Positions 43,701-54,243 of a stretch of 64,000 bases of DNA are shown one piece after another. The notes below the pieces were generated by a model. That model worked only from the letters and a program-made list of their open reading frames with translations. It searched no databases and was not told the DNA's origin. A program made the position numbers and the translations under genes. Numbering within the stretch: the first letter of the stretch is position 1; every line of letters begins with the position of its first letter. This DNA comes from Hormiphora californensis (taxonomy: Eukaryota; Ctenophora; Tentaculata; Cydippida; Pleurobrachiidae), in assembly GCA_020137815.1 (NCBI GenBank), contig CM035361.1:1-64000 (forward strand), read 5' to 3'.

Positions 43701-46273
43701 TCGATGAACGGGTGCAGTTTGATGATTGTACCTACAGTGGAGATCCAGAAGATGACATGGTGGTTACAGGTAACGCCGCCTTGGGCAAACCTAATGAACA
43801 TCATCAGGAACCATCTTTCCTTACTGCCGAGGAGTGTCTACAGTTGATATCGGTATACTTGAAGAAGTACCATTCCATAGACATCCCTGTCAACAGATTG
43901 TGCTCCCAGGCAAACGTCGAAGATGCCATCAGCTTATCCACCTTCAGGTTCAAGACCCTTGAACACGTCAAGAACCGAGATGGAAAGAAGTTCTTCATCG
44001 TCAATAGCTCAGATGACGGTGGCATCCATTGGTTTGCAGTGGCCTTAGGACAAATCATGCAGCAGAAAACAGAACCGTCAGAGGAACCGATCCAGGTAGC
44101 AGAACTAACAGATAACCAGAGTCGCATTTCTAGCGAGGTTATCGATGGAGTTACATCACCTGAAATGGAACCAAAGACTGCAGAATCGTACCAACCTCGT
44201 ACAGTTGGATATGACCCCACAAACTCCAGTGACACAGACTCAGAGACATCTTCGTCTGTCCAGGAAGACCGCAGCTCTAGCGATCTGGACGATAAAGACA
44301 GCAGTATGTCCCTGAGCAGCACGTCAGATACAGCATATTCGTCATGTGAAGAGTCAAAAGCCGTAGAGTACATCTTTGTAGTGAAGAGCACTCAGTATCC
44401 GGAAACAAGCTTCGTGACAGAGTTCGCTGATATCGAGAATGGAGAAGACATCTCATCACGTTCCGGTGAAAAGAGATTGGGAAGTTCAGACAAAGTCAAG
44501 GATGCGCATCCGGATGATAATATTGTTAGTCTGCTGAAGTCAGACTGTCTGAACAGAGGAGTATCAGACTCAACTGAAGACCACATTCACCCTTGTATTT
44601 GTGGAGAAGATGCTGTCCCTGAAGAAATTCTGGAAGTAGCGGCTATACATAACCTCGGGATTGATCACCCTGCGGGTAAGAGCTGGCCAGAATGGGAAGA
44701 GGCACAAGAGTCAGATGATATCCTGAAGATAGTAAGAACGTGGGTCAAAAAAGGTTCGAGAGGTGTGGTACAAGCTAACCGAGCTCCTCCCGATCTAGAT
44801 TCGTTGTGGAGACAGTTTCCATTGCTGCGAATAGAAGATGGTGTCCTGCAGAGACGCTGGAAAGACCTAAAGACAGAGGACATTTTGTGGCCAATTGTCA
44901 TTCCATGGAAGTACAGAGAAGAACTCATAACGAGAGCACATGAGGTCACAACAGGCCACGGAGGGATCCAAACAACCCTCAACAGCCTGCGACGACTATT
45001 CTATTGGCCGAGAATGGAATCACATGTCAAATCCACGGTACAAGCTTGTCTAGTTTGTGCAGCAGTCAATCAACCACGAAAGAAATACCAGGCTGACATG
45101 AGCGAATTTATTTGCCATGAGTTCAATGCAGTGTTGGTGATTGATCACATTGAACCGGAGAAGAAAGGAGCAACCAAGAACGGATTCTCTTCAATTCTAA
45201 CCATGACAGACAGTTTCAGTAATTACCTTGTTGCTGTCCCTACCGTTACTCAAACAAGCCTGGAAAACCGACAACTGATCGAGAAACACTGGATCAATCG
45301 ATTCGGATACCCACGTGAAATAGTGTGTGATCAACATCAGGGTTTCAAAGGTGCTATGTTCAAAGAATACTTTGAGGTGTACGCTGGTATCAAAGTAATT
45401 GCAGGTCAGCCCTATCTGGCTCGTAGCACTGGCCGAGCTGAATCCAGTAACAAACGAGTCGATGATATTCTACGGAAGATATTGTTTGTGGAGTACCCGC
45501 AAGACTGGGACGAGTTTCTGAGCGATGCAGTATTTGTCCTTAACAATTTGAAAAATAGAAGGACAGGTTACACTCCATTCCGACTTGTCCACGGGTTTGA
45601 GGCAAATATCCCAGAAACTATCCGGATGAAACAACTTGCCAGGACCAGAGTCCCGCAAGGAGCAAACATCCATGCCAAAGTACACGAGATGGCCAAGCAG
45701 AGGAAGGAGCTGATTTGGAAAGTACGCCAGAATGCTAACAGAGATTTCGGGTACGCCAGAAAACAGCACAACAAGAGACTCAACGACCCTGAGTTATCGA
45801 TAGGAGACCAGGTGATGATTCGAATTCCGTGTCCAGAGCACAAGTTCTCTCCTAAATACATTGGTCCAATCCAAATCAAAGAAGTTATCAGCCCCTACCT
45901 GTACCGTATCCATCACAACGGGAAAGACAAGGTCGTTGCTGTGTCCAAACTCAAATTGTTCAGACGCAACAGTGCTTCTCTTGATCCAGAACAAGACCCA
46001 GAGTCAAACAGTGCCGATGAATCACCTCCAGACACCATGTCAGTAGAACCCAGTGACGTGGATGAACCTGAACTGAACCAATCTGAGCAAGAAGAAGTGA
46101 GATCTGTTGAAGATAACCAAGAAGAAGTGAGATCCGTTGAAGATGAAGAACTGCAGCCCCAGATACCACCACCACAGCAAACAGATGACCGAGAGGAAAG
46201 ACTGGAACCCGAGTGGAGGGGACGATTACGCTCCACAGTAACCGGAGTGAAACGATTTGCAGCTCAGTTATAA
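40748..46273 (+). CDS. Gypsy-type Pol polyprotein with an extra Cys-His peptidase-like region
   Basis: 1,841 residues from ATG 40748; the frame is open upstream to about 40665, so expression by frameshift from the preceding frame is possible. Domains in order: retropepsin (FLDTGSQINLI, Asp135), reverse transcriptase (RIVADLRNVNKV; catalytic FVDD, Asp578-579), RNase H (TIDASIHGLGASL, Asp730), about five 10-residue repeats of DPDPPKVQTT type (residues 866-920), an extra region about 920-1110, an acidic Ser-rich stretch, integrase zinc finger (His1398, ending CLVCAA), integrase core (Asp1466, Asp1528, Glu1565) and a GPY/F-like end (KYIGPIQIKEV). The extra region has GPSCGYIAAKV (Cys967) and GGIHWFAVAL (His1094), the order expected of a papain-like cysteine peptidase. 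No stop codons: probably intact. Confidence 0.9.
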   Translation: MPPGEREGEKKVRVADLSIPPAQKSWYSPNQEHVIQNDDTQTTPISGQDPTCQKVTVQDDKLVKCTEPASRPDETVPSSDQEKETLTKKATQKKKRGKKVKTLTADEIKRSQQVIVEGEITHYNAAPFRARCFLDTGSQINLINWTTVCKMGLTSNVNETMQNLRDFGGNSIPCKGTIMVMLNIGGLSKWHSFAVCEGLDTDLLLGDPFFTGQVVIDYINGELRIEGADPVPFQPRPTSTDKVHQIKYTETTCIPPHTMVFVSGSLAETPTGSIGLISPDLTRGQNDVYVAEAIAEASDEKVVLKVLNMTGNEVELKQGSRAAKFSPVPDYDPHAGIKWEDRCAIGSEVPEKERWTKEELFERLSVDVAIRNLTDLQAHELKDILWEHRHCFSYDDYDLGSCTMYTAKIRLKEGAEPQWTPPFPCPYKLEDEMQRNIDEMVRTGVVEVLPERSDWNSPTFLVKKKTPPGQPQRYRIVADLRNVNKVSLPSNFPLAHLDHVLDKIGKDTIFSSFDLSRGYWQLPYDEASKQITAFLYKNTQYAYAKTVMGHRSSGPSFCDMMSRLLGSLPIEQVVQFVDDLLLSSSTVKDHLDRLQRLLSRLKSANLKVSPDKSQLLRQAVDFVGVRVSGGGIQITESRVADLLALREPRSRKEIQQVMGAMNYVRKWIPNYSAISKPIHAALRGGKDKKFHWTEKCKEAYEELKRLIAKTTQLAIPDPSDPYNSYQVTIDASIHGLGASLSQELDTADGGRERRIVAYYSKAVPEYKKPRGQTRLEFEAMCAALEHWKIYLYNTKEFVLITDCLSLVKAEGTLFTHPDAAVLNKIQKLAEFNFILRHVNGVDNEVCDWLSRFPSPPIFSEAQTQTPVEPDLLKMQTTDPDLPKMQTAAPDLQEMQTTDPDPPKVQNKDPDPSKVQTITSVPLETQQHQAVIVDFLPCKESKGLERFLQQKGFSVRTIVGSTQEGPSCGYIAAKVVAKMISTPDCFDERVQFDDCTYSGDPEDDMVVTGNAALGKPNEHHQEPSFLTAEECLQLISVYLKKYHSIDIPVNRLCSQANVEDAISLSTFRFKTLEHVKNRDGKKFFIVNSSDDGGIHWFAVALGQIMQQKTEPSEEPIQVAELTDNQSRISSEVIDGVTSPEMEPKTAESYQPRTVGYDPTNSSDTDSETSSSVQEDRSSSDLDDKDSSMSLSSTSDTAYSSCEESKAVEYIFVVKSTQYPETSFVTEFADIENGEDISSRSGEKRLGSSDKVKDAHPDDNIVSLLKSDCLNRGVSDSTEDHIHPCICGEDAVPEEILEVAAIHNLGIDHPAGKSWPEWEEAQESDDILKIVRTWVKKGSRGVVQANRAPPDLDSLWRQFPLLRIEDGVLQRRWKDLKTEDILWPIVIPWKYREELITRAHEVTTGHGGIQTTLNSLRRLFYWPRMESHVKSTVQACLVCAAVNQPRKKYQADMSEFICHEFNAVLVIDHIEPEKKGATKNGFSSILTMTDSFSNYLVAVPTVTQTSLENRQLIEKHWINRFGYPREIVCDQHQGFKGAMFKEYFEVYAGIKVIAGQPYLARSTGRAESSNKRVDDILRKILFVEYPQDWDEFLSDAVFVLNNLKNRRTGYTPFRLVHGFEANIPETIRMKQLARTRVPQGANIHAKVHEMAKQRKELIWKVRQNANRDFGYARKQHNKRLNDPELSIGDQVMIRIPCPEHKFSPKYIGPIQIKEVISPYLYRIHHNGKDKVVAVSKLKLFRRNSASLDPEQDPESNSADESPPDTMSVEPSDVDEPELNQSEQEEVRSVEDNQEEVRSVEDEELQPQIPPPQQTDDREERLEPEWRGRLRSTVTGVKRFAAQL

Positions 46274-47892
46274 CCGTTACCACTGACCTTGATCAAGCCC
46301 TATCTGATGTTATGTATAACATTTGCTGGCCAGCTGGATTTGTCTTGATATAGTCACCTGGCACCTGTTTTGGGGTCCTGAATTCCCCAGTACTGCCTGT
46401 CAACTAGCGGCGAATAACTTGCTGTCATTCCTGATTTCCCCTCTATTCCTCGTCCCAACACCACTGCTACTAGGGCTGAATATCTTCAACTCTCCATTGA
46501 GGACCATTTGCTCCAGAAAGCTAAGGTCTGAGAGAGACTCTCACGGCCTACCCTCTACATCCCCACTAATAGTTGAGTGTACTCAACACCCCGTTAAAAT
46601 CTTGGATTTAAACTCATGTTTAAACTCCTGGATTTAAATTCCACAATCCCCAACCAGTTGAGAGTTCTCAACAACACACCACACTTCGCTTTGAATACAT
46701 AATTCACTAACAGTTGAGCTTTCTCAACACCCCATTTTGATCCTGAAATTCACCCCGCTAAAATCTTGGATTTCAGATCCCTGATTTAAATTCTAAAGTT
46801 CACTAGTTGAGCCTTCTCAACATCTCATTTTGATCCTGAAATTCACCCTGCAAAAATCCTGGATTTATAATCCTTGGTTTAAATTCTAAAATTCATCAGT
46901 TGAGTTTCCTCAACACCACATCGACACCTCCTCAACACCACATTTGGATCCGGTAATTCTCCCAAGTTCACCCATGTTCATTACGTTAAAATCCTCTTGG
47001 ATTTAAATATTTATACACACCCAAGTTGAGTATTCTCAACACAACAACAACAACAGCACTATTGGCCTGTATCTGCTGATATATGCTTGGATGATCCAGA
47101 TACCGTTACTAGGCCGACACCTGATGAGGAGGTTAAATGTGCTACCCAACAATATGCCATAATACCAATCCGCGATACCGGTAAACAGTTCCTGAGAGCA
47201 GAGGTACTATTTTGGCTTCCTTGAGAGACCTGGTGAGGTGAAGAGGAGCAGTGATTTATTGTCGGAGATCAGTGGTGGACAGGGAGCAGTTGGTACTGGA
47301 GTGCGATGCCCCTGAGATACTAGCTCGAGGAGATGGAACATACTGGTATTTGGCCCAGTTGATTTGACATGTGTTTTAATACAGATTAACACAGACTCTA
47401 TGCGTGTGTATATCCACGTAGTGTAAACATTTTAATGACCCAGGTTTTTATCAATCCACGGGTATGTTCGAGTCCGGTTTTTAATATTTTAATCCCAGTA
47501 TTTTATAGTAATTTATTTTTACGGCTCATGGTGTGGTTTATCCTATTTCACACGTGTGTTTTTAACCATTTTTATATGTTTTTATCCCAGGAATTTTGTA
47601 GGAATTGAAGAATCACCCTGTATACAGTATTATTGCCTAATATCACATGTGTATCTTTTCATTTTCATTCATTTCCATCTCATACACCCCTGCGTAGACG
47701 TCATTTCCCTCAGTCACATTACGTGTCACCCTCCCACGTGTGTTTTTATACCCTTTATATCCTAGCCCGAGTTCTTCCTGAGTGTGTTCGTACAGTGATG
47801 GTGTCGTTATGGTTCACCCCCCCTGGGGCAGTGGCGGCCCCCCGATCATTCCATTGGAATTGGTCGGGGAGCCGAAATTGTACTTGGGTGGA
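46274..47892 (+). other. Non-coding 3' region of the Gypsy-type element with repeated hairpins
   Basis: No env-like frame (no signal peptide or TM pattern in a long ORF). Six copies of GTTGAG-N4-CTCAAC occur at 46572, 46657, 46713, 46806, 46899 and 47025, interleaved with GGATTTAAA motifs. A purine-rich GGGTGGATGG just before the 3' LTR may be the polypurine tract. Confidence 0.65.
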
Positions 47893-48235
47893 TGGTGTAG
47901 TTATGCCTCCGACATCATCGGGATACGCGTGTTGGTGTGTGTTTTATCTGTGCGTGTGTGTGTTAGTTGTCATAGAGACGGACCCTGTGCTGCGCGAGAT
48001 TGTAATGAAAGCACAGCATTCAGCGCGCGGCGCATCACACGAGGTATGCGCCGCGCAGTTCTCACGATATTTTCTGAAATGGTCCGAGTTTTTGAAACCC
48101 GAGAAATTTGTCAGTTCCTTTTTTACCACTTTACATTCACGAAACCAAGATCCGTGTTTTAAACTTCGTCTCAATCTAACTGGTGTACCCGGCTGCGGCA
48201 GCGCCCCCATTACCCCACATACCATCCTTACACCA
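47893..48235 (+). mobile_element. 3' LTR of Gypsy-type retrotransposon
   Basis: 343 bp; differs from the 5' LTR mainly by one C fewer in a C run and two bases near the end. Followed by the GTAA duplication. Confidence 0.9.
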
Positions 48236-48618
48236 GTAAAACCATGGGTGTCAAAAGTTAGCTCTAGGTCCCCTGAGTAACCATCCGGAGACTCTAAGAG
48301 ATATTTCAAGCCGTTCTCCTGTAATCATTAATCCCGGTAGAGCACATATTTGAGTATGGACGTACGTGCAATTGCCTACAACCTCAACTTTAATGTATAA
48401 CGTTAATGTGCGTCTCTCTCTTTTCTCCCCCTTGAGAAAGAGTTATCTCGCGCGGCGCAACCGCACGTGCGGTTTTTCCAGAGAGAGTGAGAGACATACA
48501 ATAACATGTAAACAGCCTGCCAGCGCTCACGTACGTCCGCATTGTATTTTTTTCTCCACCGGGATTAATGATTACGGGAGAACGGCTTGAAATATCTCTT
48601 AGAGTCTCCGGATGGTTA

Positions 48619-48870
48619 GGGGAAACTCTAACTGAATGGCATCCCATTAATGGCGTCCCATCACGTCCCATCACTAATTGAATGGAAGGAATGATGGAAG
48701 AACGCGCGACCATGCTCGTGTGTTTGTCATCGCGCCCTACGTAAAAGCCTTTTTTTGGCAAAATTTGTGGCAAATCCTGACGCGCACAGAGTGATGACTC
48801 CCATTATCAGTTAGATTTTTACCAGTGATGGGACGCCATTACTGCGCGGGCATTCAGTTAGAGTTTCCCC
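48619..48870. mobile_element. Harbinger-like MITE F6
   Basis: 252 bp between perfect TTA duplications (48616-48618, 48871-48873). The complement of its interior matches F3. Confidence 0.85.
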
Positions 48871-49107
48871 TTACTCAGGGGACCTAGAGCTAACTTTTGA
48901 CACCCATGGTTTTTATTATTTACCCCAAGTTGAAAAAAAATAGTTAGGTTTTTGTTATGATCAGCAACATTTCAAATGCTGATTACACCAAGATGAAAAC
49001 AGTTTGTGAAAAAGTAACATCTGTTTAGAGGTCGTGTCGAGGCTCCAAACAGATGTGACAAAAACTGGAACAATTGTGAGAGGTCGATGTAGTTATCGAC
49101 TCTACTA

Positions 49108-51147
49108 GAAGTCTAGACGGTCCCAGAGAGATGTGGGAAGTAGCGATCCCACTATATCTTGCCAGTGCCTCAGCCCCATACCCCGCCAGTGATTAGCTAA
49201 ATTGAGCCTGCTCAATGTGTGTGGGACAGTCCATGGCTCTCACTCAGACGACACACGCCTTTGAACAACGAAAAAAGTATGAAAAAAATAACAACAAATA
49301 AAAACTAAATGTTCCAAAATAAGGCCATGGGTGTCATCTATATCATCAAAAAAGTTCATACACATCCTGCTTTTGGTTAAAAAAATATAACCGAAAAAGT
49401 GCCTCCTCTCACTCAGACGTGTGAATGTTTTTTTTTGGAGCAACTTTTTCTTATCACATATCCCTGTGAATTGGTACTAGATACGGCGATAATTTTCATA
49501 TGGGGTATAAAGAATTATCTCTAGTTTATGCAGCAACTTGATTTTTGTAAAAAGATGGTACCACTTGGGAGAAATTCACGATTTAAGTTTTTGTCCAAAA
49601 TCTCACTCAGACAGACAGTCTTGCTCTGTGACGTCTGAGTGAGATTTTAACCCTCTTAATGTACCTGGATACCCATGCCCCCTTAGTATTTCGTACTTTG
49701 ATCGATTACCTAGCTCAACATAGCTTTTTTTAGTTTCAAGTGTCAAGGTTTATAAAAAATATCGGATCTGATAGTTAGGTCATTTTGAGGGTTGAAAAAA
49801 TTTATTTATGTGATGTTGTTGGCTAGATGCACTGATCAATAGTATGCTCCTATTATAGCATATAGTAATACAGTAAAAATTAGAGATTTAACGATTCATT
49901 CAGAGAGATATCTTGATATTTTAGTGACCATTTTTCAGTTTTAACCCTCTTAATGTGTCCGGATATCCATAACCACGTCAATATATCGTACGTTGATCAA
50001 TCTTCCAGCTCAACAAAGCTTTTTCTTGTTTCAAGTGTCAAGATTTCAGGATATCTGAATATTTCTCTCTCTCACTCAGACATGAACTGGGACTAAAAAT
50101 GCAACTACCCTTCAGAAAGGAGTATAGATGAAAATAAGGACATTAAACTGTGTAGCGTCCTCGCATTAGTGGGGGTAGACACCCATAAAAAGTTGTTATC
50201 TCATTTGGTTAGTTGTATAATTGGACAATTAAAAAATAATTAATTTGGTGCAATGCGCATAGCAGTATTTTCGATATTATCCGATCTAGGATTTATCTAG
50301 CAGGGTTTTTAGAGTGTATCAAGCTGAGTACTTGCTGAAGCAAACCTTTGAAACTCCTGAAAGTCTCTAGTATTGGTGGGATTGGTGTGAAAAGTGAGAG
50401 AAACAAAAAAATTGGTCAACTTACCAATTATGCCCAATTATACCCAATTAAGGCAAAATTAGACACTTTTTCATACTTCTGAGTCTCATTTTATGGTCAT
50501 GATCGTGTTCAGCAATGGAAAAAGGTCGTATTTCAGCGTTTTAATGAACTTGTTACTCTCACTCAGACATTGCATCTCACTCAGACACGGTCACCAGTGT
50601 CGTAATCTGGAAAATATCTTCAACTGAATCTTCCCACTCACCAGTTGAGTTTGTTTCACTAAAAATCACAGCTTCTAACAAGTTTTATCCTCAGATTGTG
50701 TTTTACATAGACACAAAAAAACTTTTCTATCTCTAAATTATCTCACTCAGCCACGATATTTGAACATTTTTCCTGGTTTTCGTATGCTTCTCCATGGGCT
50801 ATCTCGTGTTCGAGTAGTTACTTTATGGCCTTGCCTAATAACCTGGGGTGGTTCTACAAGTTGAACCCTTTTTTTGGAAAATCTGGAGCTATTTAGAAAA
50901 GTGTGCCCAAATTTGGCAAGAATTTGACACAACTTTGGATAACTCTCATGGATTCATCTTTTGGGTTTTGGACCTAAAACAAGTTGCAATCAATAGCCCA
51001 AACAATTCCCTTCACCCCTATACCCAGCAAAACCCTTCAAATGCCATTTTAATTTTCCTGAAAAATTCATCTGCGCCATGGACTGTCCCGTGTGTATGTT
51101 TACTGATCTTCCTCCTGGTGTTCCAACCCCCTCTACTAACACCTCGG
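49108..51147. other. Unassigned intron region with recurring TCTCACTCAGAC
   Basis: No exon recognised. TCTCACTCAGAC occurs about seven times (near 49231, 49409, 49599, 50073, 50566, 50583, and in complement near 49645), with a variant near 50740. TTAACCCTCTTAATGT also occurs twice (about 49649 and 49941). A J-like fragment lies at about 50150-50250. Confidence 0.5.
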
Positions 51148-51262
51148 ATGCAGTCATATCAGCCCGCTACCGCGCGGGTGATATTTGTCTAAAAAAAGCG
51201 CAGTGGGCGTTATACTTTAGGTATGTCGCGCCAATTGGCGCGGCACGCCTAAAGTATGCATC
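51148..51262. repeat. Multi-hairpin block 3
   Basis: GATGCA/TGCATC ends enclose the hairpin ATATCAGCCCGC...GCGGGTGATAT and the long hairpin TATACTTTAGG...GCGCC-AATT-GGCGC. AACGCCCACTGC (minus strand) is shared with the flank of block 2 at 37510. Confidence 0.65.
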
Positions 51263-51268
51263 TACCGA

Positions 51269-52467
51269 ACAAGAATAACTGCATTATGTTTCATAATGCT
51301 ATGTTTCCCCGCCAACCTCTATTTTCATAACTATCTAAATCTAATGTGAAGGCGGGCCAGACATTTTTCATCATTTATCAATCACTCAAACCGTATGGAA
51401 CTTGTTCTTGTGTTTTAGTAGCACTTTAGTGCCACAATACGCGGCTCACATTTCCTGAAAACGTGCCATTGAAGTATTTGATGAAGGAGCAACACCGTTG
51501 TCCCTCGCAACTGAGCGTGTTACAGCCAGTTTTGTGACCGGAACACCTCACTAGTATGTACACTTCGAATTCTAAACCCCTATGCCTTTTTACAAAATAG
51601 TCAGGACCACTATTGGTGCGCGGTCGTGCCCACGGAAGGAGTGCTTGGATCATCTTGAAACCGGTTTTAAGTTCACTAATGCATGCCCAAAAGTGTCTGT
51701 AGCCATTTGGGTGATGTTCTGACAATCCAATCACGAGTTAAGACCGAAAAACAGTCAAAAAAGACGTTTTAAAGTGACAAAAAGGAGGATCTGAACACAG
51801 CCCTTATATGAAGGGCTGGGGCTTTGAAACTTCTTGTGTGGACAGAGAATCGTCCAAATTTGCAGTGTCAACTTTCAGATAGTTTCTATCTTTTGTAGTT
51901 ATCTAATTAGAGTCGTTTAAACATGTGAGAAGTTGCTAAAAGGCTCTATAATACTGCTTGTGAAGTGATCACTTGACGAGATTTGCCCAATTAGAGAGCG
52001 GATTAAAGCATACAAGCGGTGAGAGCAAGCAATATGAGACGGAAGCAGTACCTAATCACCCTGTTTTGTAGGGTCATATAGGTTGTCTCACATGTTTAAA
52101 CGACTCTAATTAGATAACTACAAAAGATAGAAACTATCTGAAAGTTGACACTGCAAATTTGGACGATTCTCTGTCCACACAAGAAGTTTCAAAGCCCCAG
52201 CCCTTCATATAAGGGCTGTGTTCAGATCCTCCTTTTTGTCACTTTAAAACGTCTTTTTTGACTGTTTTTCGGTCATAACTCGTGATTGGATTGTCAGAAC
52301 ATCACCCAAATGGCTACAGACACTTTTGGGCATGCAGTAGTGAACTTAAAACCGGTTTCAAGATGATCCAAGCACTCCTTCCGTGGGCACGACCGCGCAC
52401 CAATAGTGGTCCTGACTAAAAGGCATCCGGGTGAATGCCTTCGGCATTCACCCGGGCGGGGAAAAAA
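51269..52467 (-). mobile_element. Hairpin-ended element (HE), copy 5, carrying Q2
   Basis: Reverse orientation: ACAAGAATAACTGCATTATG at the left, hairpin plus GGCGGGGAAAAAATT at the right. Interrupted by Q2. Its right end lies about 40 bases before an exon. Confidence 0.75.
51600..52416. mobile_element. TA-flanked palindromic element Q2
   Basis: GTCAGGACCACTATTGGTGC and complement; TA on both sides. 817 bp. Closely similar to Q1. Confidence 0.8.
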
Positions 52468-52508
52468 TTAATGGTTGGCCACTAAAGTATCCTTCCAAAT
52501 ATTCCTAG

Positions 52509-52646
52509 TAAAGAAGCGAGTGGAGGATTAAAGCCATTTGCTCAACAAGCAACAGCGACTTCATTGACATTTCCATCTGAACTCGGGAAAATTGACGCAG
52601 CATTTTCATATGCAGTAAATGATAGCAGATACTTTGCCTTCATAAG
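52509..52646 (+). CDS. Metalloproteinase exon 8: hemopexin repeat 2, first part
   Basis: Acceptor ATTCCTAG (alternative AAAG, giving a start at 52488 in the same frame); donor GTACTG. Phase 2 in, phase 2 out. The peptide runs through GLKPFAQQ to LGKIDAAFSYAVNDSRYFAF, the typical hemopexin IDAAF...YFF blade. The stop just upstream forces the start after 52480. Confidence 0.8.
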
Positions 52647-52699
52647 GTACTGAAGTCGAATATATGTCCCTATTCAAAGTTCATTGATTTATTTTTCAG

Positions 52700-52807
52700 T
52701 GGTTCTTTGGTTCATTTCGTTGGACTGAAAACACTACAGAAAATTGAACAAACGGAGGATGTTGGGAAATATTTTGGAATAACGGAGCAAATAACAGCAG
52801 CAGCAAG
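52700..52807 (+). CDS. Metalloproteinase exon 9: hemopexin linker
   Basis: Acceptor TTTTTCAG, donor GTTTTT; phase 2 in and out. The peptide GSLVHFVGLKTLQKIEQ and DVGKYFGITEQITAAA links two blades. Confidence 0.75.
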
Positions 52808-52848
52808 GTTTTTATTATTTATACAAGATTATTTGCATTATGTTCTAA

Positions 52849-53345
52849 CTCCATTAGCGCCACGTAAATGGCGCTAATAATTGCTTTGGCGCTTTTCATG
52901 TGGCGCTTTTATGTGGTGCTTTTATGTGGCGCCAAATATTGGCGCTGTACACCGGAAATTCAAAAAAACACGTGGCGCTAAAATCAACTAAAAAATCCAT
53001 TGACGCCATCCTCTCAAAAATTGGCCACGTCCTGAGATTAGCGCCACGTCCTGAGGCCAAAAAAATTAACGCCAATCTGAAGCGCCAATTTCGACTATTA
53101 ACGCGGTAGAAGGGCCATGGCCCTAGAACACCGCCACGTGGCGGTTTTAACCGCCACGTGGTGGCGGGACGTGGCGTCAATCTCAGGACGTGGCGTCAAT
53201 GAGCCTTTTTGGCGGAGTTCATGTGGCGTTAATAGTCGAAATTGGCGCTTCAGATTGGCGCTATTTTTTTTTGGCCTCAGGACGTGGCGTCAATCTCAGG
53301 ACGTGGCGTCAATTTTTGAGAGGATGGCGTCAATGGATTTTTAGG
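52849..53345. repeat. Palindromic ACGTGGCG repeat element
   Basis: AAAAATCCATTGACGCCATC (about 52990) is mirrored near 53320-53345; the centre is ACCGCCACGTGGCGGT (about 53130). Many degenerate GGCGCxxAAxT and ACGTGGCGTCAAT units. Non-coding. Confidence 0.65.
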
Positions 53346-53394
53346 ACAACGCCCACTATCACCTGAAATCACTTTGGGCGCCCTACAGCCATGC

Positions 53395-53738
53395 TATGAA
53401 GTGATAGAACATCTTCCAAGCATGAAACATTGAAACTACTGTCACACTAGTGACTCGAGTTGAGATGCGGTTAAAGTTGAAGCACTTGGTAACCAACTGG
53501 GGTCTCCTAAGCATTTGCCTTGGTTACCATAGGAACTGCTTTGGTTACCATAGCAACTGCCTTTGGTTACCATAGCAACTCACCTAGTTACCTTAGTAAC
53601 CAACATTGCATCAGCCAAAAAATGCTCTTTGAGCACAAAATTCATCAGGAAATCCAGTTTTGAAGCATATTCATCAATTTTAAATCCATTTGGCAGGGAA
53701 ACACCACATTATGAATACATAATGCAATAATTCTTGTT
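53395..53738 (+). mobile_element. Hairpin-ended element (HE), fragment 6
   Basis: Contains the GTTACCATAGCAACT repeats found in reverse in copy 1 and ends GGCAGGGAAACACCACATTA...TTCTTGTT. The 5' hairpin end is missing. Confidence 0.65.
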
Positions 53739-53986
53739 TAGCTATTAAAAGTATACTATATTAGTCTGTTTGTCCGTAGTGTGTGAGAACTGTCTGTGTA
53801 TGAATTTTTATAGTATTTTGAGGTGTAAGCGCTCCGTCTATATTGACACTCCGTCAATAGGAGCCAACCGGGATATTGTCTTTATATATTGTATATCAAT
53901 TTTTATCCTTTTTCAAATCAAATCAAATCAATTCAACCTCCAAATTTCAAGTCTCCTAACTAAAATTGTATTATGTATTTATACAG

Positions 53987-54182
53987 GTGGGATAAAGATA
54001 CAGTGTTGTTTTTTACTAACAACTGGAACTATCACCGACACTCAATGGTTAGAGGAGCTACTTCCGGTGCAGAACGAATATCACAAATGTTTCCTACTCT
54101 CCCTGAGAACGTCTTAGTGATCGCAGCAGGAAAAACTTTTACAGAATGGAGCAAAACAGCTTTGCTATTCTTAGAAAATAAG
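53987..54182 (+). CDS. Metalloproteinase exon 10: hemopexin repeats 3-4
   Basis: Acceptor TTATACAG, donor GTTTGA; phase 2 in, phase 0 out, 65 codons plus one base. The peptide starts WDKDTVLFFTNNWNYHRHS and ends FTEWSKTALLFLENK, two blade-like strands sets. The closing exon and stop codon were not found; the gene probably continues beyond 54182 or beyond the window. Confidence 0.8.
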
Positions 54183-54243
54183 GTTTGAATATCAGCGCTC
54201 GTTATTTATTAGTGTTGTAAACTTTTGGTGTGTATTATATGTG

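Larger units (their letters stand above)
38695..49107. mobile_element. Foldback element hosting the Gypsy retrotransposon
   Basis: Arms 38695-38881 and 48921-49107 are inverted copies (GTAGAGTCGATAACTACATC at the outside). Inner arms 48240-48455 and 48530-48910 are also inverted. The Gypsy-type element sits at 38882-48235 and an F copy at 48619-48870. Without these insertions the foldback is about 800 bp. Confidence 0.75.

Noticed and set aside
46323-46637. Possible env gene after pol in the Gypsy-type element
   Set aside because: About 100 residues, no signal peptide, no membrane anchor, no Cys pattern.
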